A DNA stretch of 59,847 bases. It comes from Planctomycetota bacterium. GTDB lineage: Bacteria; Planctomycetota; UBA1135. Below are positions 36,113-43,971 of this stretch, piece after piece. Position 1 is the stretch's first letter. Each line of letters starts with the position of its first letter. A program made the translations under genes and the position numbers. The stretch is taken from positions 1-59,847 of the forward strand of contig JAJFFB010000116.1 of NCBI GenBank assembly GCA_021776925.1, in the 5' to 3' direction. A model generated the notes under the pieces. The model saw nothing but the letters and a program-made list of their open reading frames with translations. It was not told where the DNA came from and did no database searches.

Positions 36113-37174
36113 ATGAAGACCATCCAAGGTCCGGCCATCTTTCTCGCCCAGTACATGGGTGACGAACCTCCCTTCGACGATTACCGCACCGCCGCGCGCT
36201 GGGCAGGGGATCTCGGCTTCAAGGGCCTGCAGATTCCGACCTGGGATCCCGCCGCCATTGATCTTGATCAGGCGGCGGCGTCGCAAAGTTATTGCGATGA
36301 CTATCGAGCCACCCTTGCCGAGTACGGCGTCGAGCCCAGCGAGTTGTCGACCCACCTGCAGGGTCAACTGATTGCGGTGCATCCAGCCTATGACGCGCTC
36401 TTCGACGGCTTCGCCCCCGAGGCGGTGCGCGGTAACTCTGCGGCGCGCGGCGAGTGGGCGGTCCAACAGGTCAAAAAGTCTTTGCTGGCTTCGAAGAACA
36501 TGGGGCTGGCCTCGTCGGTGACCTTCAGCGGTGCGCTGGCGTGGCCCTACGTTTATCCGTGGCCGCAACGCCCCGATGGCCTGGTCGAAGAGGCCTTTGC
36601 CGAACTCGCGCGGCGCTGGCGCCCCTTGCTCGACTTCGCCGGCGAGTGTGGCATCGACCTGTGCTACGAGATCCACCCGGGCGAGGATCTGCACGACGGC
36701 GCCACCTGGGAACGCTTCCTCGAGGCGGTCGACGGGCACGAGCGCGCCAACATTCTTTACGACCCCAGCCATTTTGTGCTGCAAGGCCTCGACTACTTGC
36801 AATTCCTCGACCTGTACCACGAACGCGTGAAGATGTTCCACGTCAAGGACGCCGAGTTGCGTTGCGATGGCCGCGTCGGGGTCTACGGTGGCTACCTGCC
36901 GTGGGGGGAGCGCGCCGGGCGCTTCCGTTCGCTCGGTGACGGCCAGACCGATTTCAAGGGCATTTTCACCAAGCTCGCCCACTACGATTTCCCAGGCTGG
37001 GCGGTGTTGGAATGGGAGTGCGCCTACAAGGACAACCTGGTCGGTGCCGCCGAGGGTGCGCGTTTCATCGAGGACCACATCATCGAGGTCGCCAAGGTCA
37101 CTGCCGATGATTTCGCCGCTTCCGGGGCTGATCAGGCCATGAATCGGCGCATGCTCGGTCTGGACCAGGGCTGA
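36113..37174 (+). CDS. Sugar phosphate isomerase/epimerase TIM barrel (IolE-like)
   Basis: 353 residues, no export signal, so cytoplasmic. AP-endonuclease-2 fold: LGFKGLQIPTWDP, a central CYEIHPGEDLHDG with metal-binding Glu and His, NILYDPSHFVLQ with Asp and His, MFHVKDAEL, and VLEWECAYKD with the last Glu. The four-ligand set is complete. Relatives act on keto-inositols and 3-keto-sugars. First gene of the plus-strand arm; 13 bases before the next Gfo ATG, a pairing typical of inositol or keto-glycoside pathways. Confidence 0.87.
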   Translation: MKTIQGPAIFLAQYMGDEPPFDDYRTAARWAGDLGFKGLQIPTWDPAAIDLDQAAASQSYCDDYRATLAEYGVEPSELSTHLQGQLIAVHPAYDALFDGFAPEAVRGNSAARGEWAVQQVKKSLLASKNMGLASSVTFSGALAWPYVYPWPQRPDGLVEEAFAELARRWRPLLDFAGECGIDLCYEIHPGEDLHDGATWERFLEAVDGHERANILYDPSHFVLQGLDYLQFLDLYHERVKMFHVKDAELRCDGRVGVYGGYLPWGERAGRFRSLGDGQTDFKGIFTKLAHYDFPGWAVLEWECAYKDNLVGAAEGARFIEDHIIEVAKVTADDFAASGADQAMNRRMLGLDQG

Positions 37175-37187
37175 TCCTCAAGCTGTG

Positions 37188-38330
37188 ATGAGCAACTCCG
37201 GCAGAATTCGCATCGGTATGGTCGGCGGCGGACCCGGTGCCTTCATCGGCGCGGTGCACCGTATTGCCTTGCGCATGGACGACCGCTTCGAGCTGGTCGC
37301 CGGGGCCTTCAGCTCCAGTGCCGACAAGAGCGCCGCAACCGGGCGCGAACTGGGGCTCGATCCGGCGCGCGCCTACGCCTCGTGGCAGGACATGGCCGCG
37401 GCCGAATCCGAGCTGCCGGCCGAGCAGCGCATCGAAGCCGTTTCGATCGTCACTCCCAATCATGTGCACCACGGACCCGCGCTCGATTTTTTGCGTCGTG
37501 GTTTCCACGTCATCTGTGACAAGCCGCTGACCGTATCCAGCGAGCTGGCGCGTGAGCTGGTCGCTGCGGTCGATCAGGGTGAGCAGGTCTTCGCGCTGAC
37601 CCACAACTACACCGGTTATCCGATGATCCGCGAAGCGCGCGAATTGGTGCGTGGCGGCGGCATCGGCACGGTGCTCAAGGTCTACGCCGAGTATCTGCAG
37701 GGCTGGCTGGTCGATCCGCTCGAGGACAGCGGTCAGAAGCAGGCCGACTGGCGTACCGATCCGGCGCGCAGCGGCCCCGGCGGCGCGCTCGGCGACATCG
37801 GCACCCACGCTTTCAATCTGCTCGAACACGTCACCGGGCAGCGTGTGGTCAGGCTTTACGGGCGCAAGCACAGTTTCGTGCCCACGCGCGCGGTCGACGA
37901 CGACGCCATGGCACTGCTCGAACTCGACGGCGGCGCCACCGGAACCCTGTGCGCGAGCCAGGTTTGTGCCGGACGTGAAAACGGCCTGCGGCTGCGCGTC
38001 TTCGGCACGCTCGGCGGCATCGAGTGGGACCAGGAAAACCCCAACGACCTGCACGTGTATTGGAAGGACAAGCCACGGGAACTGCGGCGCTCATCCAACG
38101 GCTACCTCGGCGAGGCGGCGCAATCGCTCGGCCGCACCCCTGCGGGTCATCCCGAGGGCTACCTCGAAGGCTTCGCCAACGTCTACACCGCCTTCGCCCG
38201 CGCGATCCGCGGCGAATCCGATCTCGACGATGCATTCCCGACGGTTCACGATGGTCTGCGCGGGGTGCAATTCATCGAAAGTGTGATCACTTCCTCGGAG
38301 CAGGACCAATGGCTGGACTTCCCCGCCTGA
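37188..38330 (+). CDS. Gfo/Idh/MocA oxidoreductase
   Basis: 380 residues from ATG 37188 (a GTG directly before it would add one residue). Rossmann motif [15 protein letters not shown], signature DKPLTV with the conserved lysine, and the C-terminal [19 protein letters not shown] with Asp and His in the position of the catalytic pair. The C-terminus (LDFPA) ends 22 bases inside the start of the pentaheme lipoprotein gene. No signal peptide. Probably oxidises or reduces the substrate handled by the TIM-barrel partner upstream. Confidence 0.9.
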   Translation: MSNSGRIRIGMVGGGPGAFIGAVHRIALRMDDRFELVAGAFSSSADKSAATGRELGLDPARAYASWQDMAAAESELPAEQRIEAVSIVTPNHVHHGPALDFLRRGFHVICDKPLTVSSELARELVAAVDQGEQVFALTHNYTGYPMIREARELVRGGGIGTVLKVYAEYLQGWLVDPLEDSGQKQADWRTDPARSGPGGALGDIGTHAFNLLEHVTGQRVVRLYGRKHSFVPTRAVDDDAMALLELDGGATGTLCASQVCAGRENGLRLRVFGTLGGIEWDQENPNDLHVYWKDKPRELRRSSNGYLGEAAQSLGRTPAGHPEGYLEGFANVYTAFARAIRGESDLDDAFPTVHDGLRGVQFIESVITSSEQDQWLDFPA

Positions 38331-41002
38331 CTCCCGCGGCGCGGGCTTCCTTTCTGTCCGTGGTCGGGGCGGCAGGCCTTGTCGTGTTGGCTGCCGCTTG
38401 TGGCGAAAGCGCCCAACAGGTGCAGCCGCCGAGCTTCTTCGACGCCGAGGCCGAACAATTTGCCGCGCGCCTGAACTGCACTACCTGTCACGCCGCCGAC
38501 CAAGCCACCGAGATACGCATCGGCGGGTTGGCCGCGCCGTCGCTGGCCGGCATCGGGCAGCGCCGCACCTTGCCGTGGTTGCGCGCCTATCTTGCCGATC
38601 CGCAAGCGGTGCACCCCGGAACGCGCATGCCCGATGCCCTGGCCGACGTGCCGGCGATCGAATACGACAAGCTGATCGAGGATCTGCTTGCCTATCTGTG
38701 CGCCGACGGTTCCTTCGTCGACGAGCCGGTGGAGGTCTCCGCGGCGACGGTGGCCCAAGGCGAACGGTTGTTCCACACCATTGGCTGCCTGCCCTGCCAC
38801 GCCGACGCCTTCGCCGACCGCGATCTCGCCGACAAGACCAGCATCGCCCATCTGGAGCAGTTTCTGCTCGATCCCTTGCGCTACCGACCCGGCGGCGAAA
38901 TGCCCGCGATGGGTCTGAGTACCGACGAAGCGCGCGCGCTGGCGGCGTGGTTGTTACGTGTGCAGCAGAGCGAGGGCCAAGAAGAAATGCTTCCTGGTTT
39001 GCGCTACTCCTATTACGAGGCCCCCAGCTGGCCGAACCAGGGCGAGGTCGACTGGGATGGCATGGAGCCAGTCGAGGTGGGGACCGCAGCCACCGTGCAT
39101 CATCAATACGGCACCCGCCGCGAGCGCTACGGCCTGGTCTTCACCGGCATGCTGCGGGTGCCCGAAGACGGTAGCTATGAATTCCGTACGCGCTCCGATG
39201 ATGGCTCCGGTTTGTATCTCGACGGTGCTCTGGTGGTCGACAACTTTGGCAACCACGCGCCGCAGGACAAACGCTCGCAGATCATCGAGCTGCAGCAAGG
39301 GATGCACGAGTTGCGCATCACCTTCTTTGAAAATGGGGGGGGTGAGGAGCTGCAGGCGGGGTGGAGCGGCCCGGGATTTGACTCGCGTTCCTTCCTTGCG
39401 GAGGAGTTGTTCCACGGCGGTTCGGTGCCGCGTCCGCAGGGTTGGCAAGAGGCGGCCGGGTCCGATCTCGCTGCGCGCGACCGCGGTCGCCAGACCTTCT
39501 TCGCCCAGGGCTGCCTGGCCTGCCACGGTGGTTTCCGCGCCGAGGTCACCCCGGTTTCTGCGGTGGCCATGAGCGCTCCGGCGTGGGCCGACCTCGCCGC
39601 GGAAGAGAGCGGGTGCCTCGCCGAGGACAGCGCGGAGGGCGCTCCCGATTTCGTTTTTGACGCAGCGCAGCGCAGCCAACTCGTCGGCCTGCTCGCCGAT
39701 CGCGCTGGTCTGCGTCAAACCTTGACCCCGGCTCAGCATCTCGGCCATGCCATGGCGCAATTGCAGTGCAATGTCTGCCACGCGCTTGAGGGCGTGGGCG
39801 GACCGGTGGAAGAATTGAAACCACACTTCACCGGCACCGACGACCTCGGCGACGAGGGGCGTTATCCCCCCGACCTCGGCGGCGTCGGCACCAAATTGAA
39901 GCGCGCGTGGATGGATCAGGTGATCGGCGAGGGCGCCGCAGTGCGGCCGGCGATGGTCACGCGCATGCCGGCCTTCGGCGAAGCTCTCGCCCAGTCCCTC
40001 GGCGCAGCCCTGGTCGCCGCCGACCTGGCCGCCGACGGTGGCGCACCCGCCGCGACCAACGAAGCCGCCTTCGACAAGGAGGCCGCGCGCAAGGGCTGGA
40101 AACTGGTCGGTAGCGAAGGCCTCAACTGCCTGATCTGCCACGATGTCGCCGGCCAGCCCTCGCTCGGTGTGCACGGCCCCGACCTCGCAACGATGTATGA
40201 ACGCCTGCAGCCCGAGTGGTTCCGGCGCTGGTTGCGGGACCCGCACAAGATGCGCCCGGGCACGCGCATGTCGGTGTTCTTCCCCGAGGGGCGCTCGGTC
40301 TTGACCGACGTCTACGACGGCGACGCCGAACGCCAGATCGACGCGATCTGGCACTACCTGTCCTTGGGCCGGTCGATGCCGCTGCCCACTGGATTGGTGG
40401 TCGACAGCAGCGCCTTCCAATTACTGCCGGTCGGACGGCCGGTCTACTTCGGCACCTTCATGCAGGGCTTGAGCGCGCGCGTGACCACGGTCGGATTCCC
40501 CGAACGCGTCAACCTCGCTTTCGACGCGCGCAACGTGCGCCTGGCCAAGGTGTGGCAGGGTGATTTCATCAACGCGCAGGGCACCTGGCAGGGACGCGCC
40601 GGGCAATTGGAGTCGCCGGCCGGAGAACCGGTGCTCGACCTGCCAGCAGGGGCGGCCTTTGCGGTGTTGGAGCAGGCCGACTCGCCGTGGCCCGAAGGCA
40701 GCGCGCGCGAGGCCGGCTGGCGCATGCTCGGCCATCGCCGCGACGCCGACGGTCACCCGACCTTCCGCTACGCCTTTGACGCCCTCGAGGTCGAAGAAAG
40801 TCTGCACCCTGACGTCGCCCCCGGAGCGGTCGGCTTCGAGCGTGTTTTCGTCGTGCGGACCCCGACTGAAATCGTGGGTCTTTACCTGCGTACCGTGGTG
40901 AACGGCGCCGAACAACGGCTTCCGGTGACCTTTGCCGCCGATCCTGACGCCGTGGGTGGCGCTGGATTCCGAGCTGAAATCTCGACCCTGCTGAAATGGT
41001 AA
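38309..41002 (+). CDS. Pentaheme cytochrome c lipoprotein with PA14 domain
   Basis: 897 residues from ATG 38309, which gives a signal peptide ending LAAAC (Cys31, probable lipid attachment). Five CxxCH motifs are visible: CTTCH (57), CLPCH (about 160), CLACH (about 400), CNVCH (about 487) and CLICH (about 607). Between the second and third lies a PA14 domain (about 245-385: DGSYEFRTRSDDGSGLYLDG), a carbohydrate-binding module. Met-containing MRPGTRM loops follow hemes as sixth ligands. The last roughly 220 residues are beta-rich and heme-free. It probably collects electrons from sugar oxidation at the outer face and passes them to the membrane. Its TAA overlaps the next ATG by one base. Confidence 0.88.
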   Translation: MAGLPRLTPAARASFLSVVGAAGLVVLAAACGESAQQVQPPSFFDAEAEQFAARLNCTTCHAADQATEIRIGGLAAPSLAGIGQRRTLPWLRAYLADPQAVHPGTRMPDALADVPAIEYDKLIEDLLAYLCADGSFVDEPVEVSAATVAQGERLFHTIGCLPCHADAFADRDLADKTSIAHLEQFLLDPLRYRPGGEMPAMGLSTDEARALAAWLLRVQQSEGQEEMLPGLRYSYYEAPSWPNQGEVDWDGMEPVEVGTAATVHHQYGTRRERYGLVFTGMLRVPEDGSYEFRTRSDDGSGLYLDGALVVDNFGNHAPQDKRSQIIELQQGMHELRITFFENGGGEELQAGWSGPGFDSRSFLAEELFHGGSVPRPQGWQEAAGSDLAARDRGRQTFFAQGCLACHGGFRAEVTPVSAVAMSAPAWADLAAEESGCLAEDSAEGAPDFVFDAAQRSQLVGLLADRAGLRQTLTPAQHLGHAMAQLQCNVCHALEGVGGPVEELKPHFTGTDDLGDEGRYPPDLGGVGTKLKRAWMDQVIGEGAAVRPAMVTRMPAFGEALAQSLGAALVAADLAADGGAPAATNEAAFDKEAARKGWKLVGSEGLNCLICHDVAGQPSLGVHGPDLATMYERLQPEWFRRWLRDPHKMRPGTRMSVFFPEGRSVLTDVYDGDAERQIDAIWHYLSLGRSMPLPTGLVVDSSAFQLLPVGRPVYFGTFMQGLSARVTTVGFPERVNLAFDARNVRLAKVWQGDFINAQGTWQGRAGQLESPAGEPVLDLPAGAAFAVLEQADSPWPEGSAREAGWRMLGHRRDADGHPTFRYAFDALEVEESLHPDVAPGAVGFERVFVVRTPTEIVGLYLRTVVNGAEQRLPVTFAADPDAVGGAGFRAEISTLLKW

Positions 41003-42507
41003 TGCACTGCCTCCTCCTCCTTTGCGCTCCGCTTCTGGTTCCCGCGGCAAGCGCCGCGCCGGCTTCGATGCAGGCGCCGGTCGAGGCCGACTACTACCCC
41101 AATCTCGAGTACACCGAACCCAAGGGCGTGGTGCTCGAGGTCGGCGGCATCCAGCCCTTGTCCGCAGACTCCCTCGAGGCCGCTGGCGCGCCGGTCGGCA
41201 GCGGCAGTGTGTTGGTGTGCACGCGCCGCGGCGAGATCTGGAAGATCGACGACGCCTACGACGACAGCCCGGTCTTCAGCCAATGGGCCGACGGCCTGCA
41301 GGAACCGCTCGGCCTGCTCGATTGGCAGGGCTGGATCTACTGCGTCACCCGCGGCGAGGTCCTGCGCATGCGCGACTCCGACGGCGACGGCCGCGCCGAC
41401 GACTTCGAAACCGTCAGCGAGGACTGGGAGATCAGCGGCAACTACCACGAGTACGCCTTCGGCCCGCGCCTCGGCGGCGACGCCAAGTTGTGGATGACCA
41501 CCAACAAACCCTTCGGCGGCCAGCCCTTCGGCGTCGCCGACTGGCGCGGTTGGGCCTTTCGCATCGGCGCAGACGGCAGCAAGGAACCGGTGTGCTCCGG
41601 GCTGCGCTCGCCGGCCGGCATCGAGACCAGCCCGTGGGGCGACGTCTTCTACACCGACAACCAGGGCGAGTGGTGCGGCGCGAGCAAGCTGTCGATCCTG
41701 GTCGAGGGTGATTTTCATGGACACCCGCACGGCATCGACTCGTCGAATCTGCCGCAATCGCTGGTCAAGCACCCCGGCGAGGTGCCCAACGGCATGCTCA
41801 TGCCGCTGGTCAAGGAGCAGATTCCGCACTTCCGTCTGCCGGCGGTGTGGTTTCCCTACGACAAGATGGGGCGCTCCCCTTCGGGCATGGCGTGGGACCT
41901 GAGCGACGGCGCCTTTGGTCCCTTCGGCGGCCAGCTCTTCGTCGGCGATCAATACCAGGCTTCGGTGCTGCGCGTCGACCTCGAACAGGTCAACGGCACC
42001 TGGCAGGGAGCATGTTTCCCCTTCCGTCGCGGTCTGGTTTCGGGCGTCACCCGGGTGCGTTTCAACGAGCGCGGCGAGTTGCTGGTCGGCGGCACCGACC
42101 GCGGCTGGGGCGGCCTCGGGAGGCGCGGCTGGGGGCTGGAGCGTCTGCAGTGGAGCGGGGAAGTGCCCTTCGAGATCCTGCGCATGCGTGCCACCCCGAG
42201 TGGTTTCCGCCTTGAGTTCACCCAGGAGGTCGACGCCGGCTCGGTGCGCGAGGCGGGCTGCTTCAAGCTCAGCAGTTACACCTATGAACTGCACGCCGAC
42301 TACGGCAGCGCGGAAATGGACGTGGCCGAGCTCATCCTCAGTGTCAGCAGCGTCGCCGCCGACGGCATGTCTCTCGAGATCGAGGTCGAAGGGCTGCGCG
42401 AGGGTTACGTGCACGAGCTGCACGCCGACGGCGTGCGCAACCCCGCCGGCCAGCCCCTCCTGCACAACCGCGCCTACTACACCTTGTTGAAGCGCCCGCA
42501 GCAGTAG
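41002..42507 (+). CDS. Secreted PQQ-sugar-dehydrogenase-like beta-propeller
   Basis: 501 residues. ATG 41002 is favoured over ATG 40996 because of the TAATG overlap with the previous stop and the immediate signal peptide (LLLLCAPLLVPAASA). Repeated blades (VLVCTRRGEIWKI, GLLDWQGWIYCVTRGEVLRM, SGLRSPAGIETSPWGDVFYTDNQGE split by loops) resemble soluble glucose dehydrogenase-like propellers. The PQQ-binding residues could not be confirmed by eye. The last 90 residues are a fibronectin-like beta domain. Coupled to the pentaheme lipoprotein, so it is a likely electron donor to it. Confidence 0.78.
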   Translation: MHCLLLLCAPLLVPAASAAPASMQAPVEADYYPNLEYTEPKGVVLEVGGIQPLSADSLEAAGAPVGSGSVLVCTRRGEIWKIDDAYDDSPVFSQWADGLQEPLGLLDWQGWIYCVTRGEVLRMRDSDGDGRADDFETVSEDWEISGNYHEYAFGPRLGGDAKLWMTTNKPFGGQPFGVADWRGWAFRIGADGSKEPVCSGLRSPAGIETSPWGDVFYTDNQGEWCGASKLSILVEGDFHGHPHGIDSSNLPQSLVKHPGEVPNGMLMPLVKEQIPHFRLPAVWFPYDKMGRSPSGMAWDLSDGAFGPFGGQLFVGDQYQASVLRVDLEQVNGTWQGACFPFRRGLVSGVTRVRFNERGELLVGGTDRGWGGLGRRGWGLERLQWSGEVPFEILRMRATPSGFRLEFTQEVDAGSVREAGCFKLSSYTYELHADYGSAEMDVAELILSVSSVAADGMSLEIEVEGLREGYVHELHADGVRNPAGQPLLHNRAYYTLLKRPQQ

Positions 42508-42520
42508 GCTGACCGGGTCC

Positions 42521-43465
42521 ATGAAACGGATCCTGACGATTGACGGCGGCGGAGTGCGCGGAATCATTCCGGCGATGGTGCTGGGGCGCCTGGAGAAGGA
42601 ACTCGGCCGCCCGATCAGCGAGGTCTTCGACCTGATCGCCGGCACCTCGACCGGTGCGATGCTGGCGCTGGGCCTGTGCAAGGACGACGGCGCCGGCAAG
42701 CCGCAGTTCAGCGCGCGCAACCTGATCGAGATCTACCACCAGCGTGGTCCCGACATCTTCCGCCATTCGGCGTGGGAGGCCAGCCACAACCTCGACTCGC
42801 ATACCGATGAGCCCTATTCCACGGTCGGCCTCAATCAAGTGTTGGAAGACTACTTCGCCGAGGAGCCGCTCGGCCGCGCGCTGACCAACGTCATGGTCAC
42901 CAGCTACGAGCTCGAGGAGCGCCGCCCCTACATGTTCAAGAGCTGGCGACCGGAGTGGGCGTCGATCCCGATGCGCGCCTGCGCGCTCGCCACCACCGCC
43001 GCGCCGACCTATTTCGAACCCGCGCTGGTGCGCGCCGAGGGCAAGGAACGCGCGCTGGTCGACGGTGGAGTCTTCGTCAACAACCCAGGCATGAGCGCCT
43101 ACGCAGAAGCACGACGCCTATGGTCCGACAGCCACGAAGACGACTTCGTGCTGGTTTCGCTCGGCACCGGCGAGATGGTACGCGCGATCCGCTACGAAGA
43201 AGCCAAGGAGTGGGGCCGCCTGAGCTGGCTGCAGCCGGTGATGAGCATGATGTACGACGGCCAGTCCGACGCCGCCGACTACCAGCTCAAACACCTGCTC
43301 GGCGCCGACCGTTTCTTCCGCTTCCAGATCCCGCTGGACAGCGCCAGCGACGACATGGACGAAACCAGCACCGCCAACATCGAAGCCCTGATGCGCGAAG
43401 CCAAACGCCTGCTGCGCAACCAGATCAGCGACCTGGACCGCTTGCTGGCATGCCTGCGCGATTGA
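42521..43465 (+). CDS. Patatin-like phospholipase
   Basis: 314 residues. Oxyanion loop DGGGVRG (8-14), nucleophile elbow GTSTG with Ser43, and the catalytic Asp181 in VDGGVFVNNP give the complete Ser-Asp dyad. No signal peptide: an acyl hydrolase acting from the cytoplasm on membrane lipids. The C-terminal extension (about 270-314) is an Asp/Arg-rich helix. It starts 13 bases after the propeller gene, but function does not obviously match the sugar unit. No nucleotide-cyclase gene is nearby, so a CBASS effector role is not supported. Confidence 0.92.
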   Translation: MKRILTIDGGGVRGIIPAMVLGRLEKELGRPISEVFDLIAGTSTGAMLALGLCKDDGAGKPQFSARNLIEIYHQRGPDIFRHSAWEASHNLDSHTDEPYSTVGLNQVLEDYFAEEPLGRALTNVMVTSYELEERRPYMFKSWRPEWASIPMRACALATTAAPTYFEPALVRAEGKERALVDGGVFVNNPGMSAYAEARRLWSDSHEDDFVLVSLGTGEMVRAIRYEEAKEWGRLSWLQPVMSMMYDGQSDAADYQLKHLLGADRFFRFQIPLDSASDDMDETSTANIEALMREAKRLLRNQISDLDRLLACLRD

Positions 43466-43533
43466 GTTATATTGGTGCCAAGGCTTTTTCAGGATTTCAT
43501 CAAGAGACTCAGTTCAAAATAGAGGAAAGAGCA

Positions 43534-43971
43534 GTGAGGATCATGAGCGTTGTATTTTTTGCTGCGGTGACCGCCCTAACATTTCCGGCTTGCGTGAGCC
43601 CAACTCCCCATGCCATTGCCAGCTCAGTCGCCTATGACGTGCGTAGTGGTCCGGAGAATGTGATCGACCAGCAATGGGAGATTTCGGTCACCGTCCAGCG
43701 GACGGAGGTGGTCGATGTTTCCTTTGAACTCTTGATCCCGAAATGGACCAGCGAAGATGCCATCGCGGCGATGGTGGCGCACGCGATTAACGTGTACTGC
43801 GAAGACGTGAACCTGGCCACCCTTGCAGAGGATCCTGCGGGGCCCGATTGGGTTGGCCTGAAGGAGGCAACGATCCGATCGACTGCAAAACCCGCTGATG
43901 GCAATGGAAATGGACACGTCGAAGTCCTGGCTATAAGCCTTAGCGGCTCCCGTCTCGTGGAACCCCGTTAG
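43534..43971 (+). CDS. Small lipoprotein of unknown function
   Basis: 145 residues. GTG 43534 is chosen because agaggaaag lies at proper distance before it; ATG 43543 is possible. A hydrophobic start ends with FPAC, a lipoprotein processing site. The rest is a beta-rich domain with no recognised family (WEISVTVQRTEVVDVSFELL). Its 3' end overlaps the convergent carboxypeptidase-regulatory-like gene by 32 bases. GC is somewhat lower than in the patatin gene before it. Confidence 0.6.
   Translation: MRIMSVVFFAAVTALTFPACVSPTPHAIASSVAYDVRSGPENVIDQQWEISVTVQRTEVVDVSFELLIPKWTSEDAIAAMVAHAINVYCEDVNLATLAEDPAGPDWVGLKEATIRSTAKPADGNGNGHVEVLAISLSGSRLVEPR

Noticed and set aside
42521-43465. Patatin as a CBASS (CapV-like) defence effector
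   Set aside because: The fold and GTSTG motif fit many patatins, and no cyclic-nucleotide synthase, E1/E2 or JAB gene is nearby.
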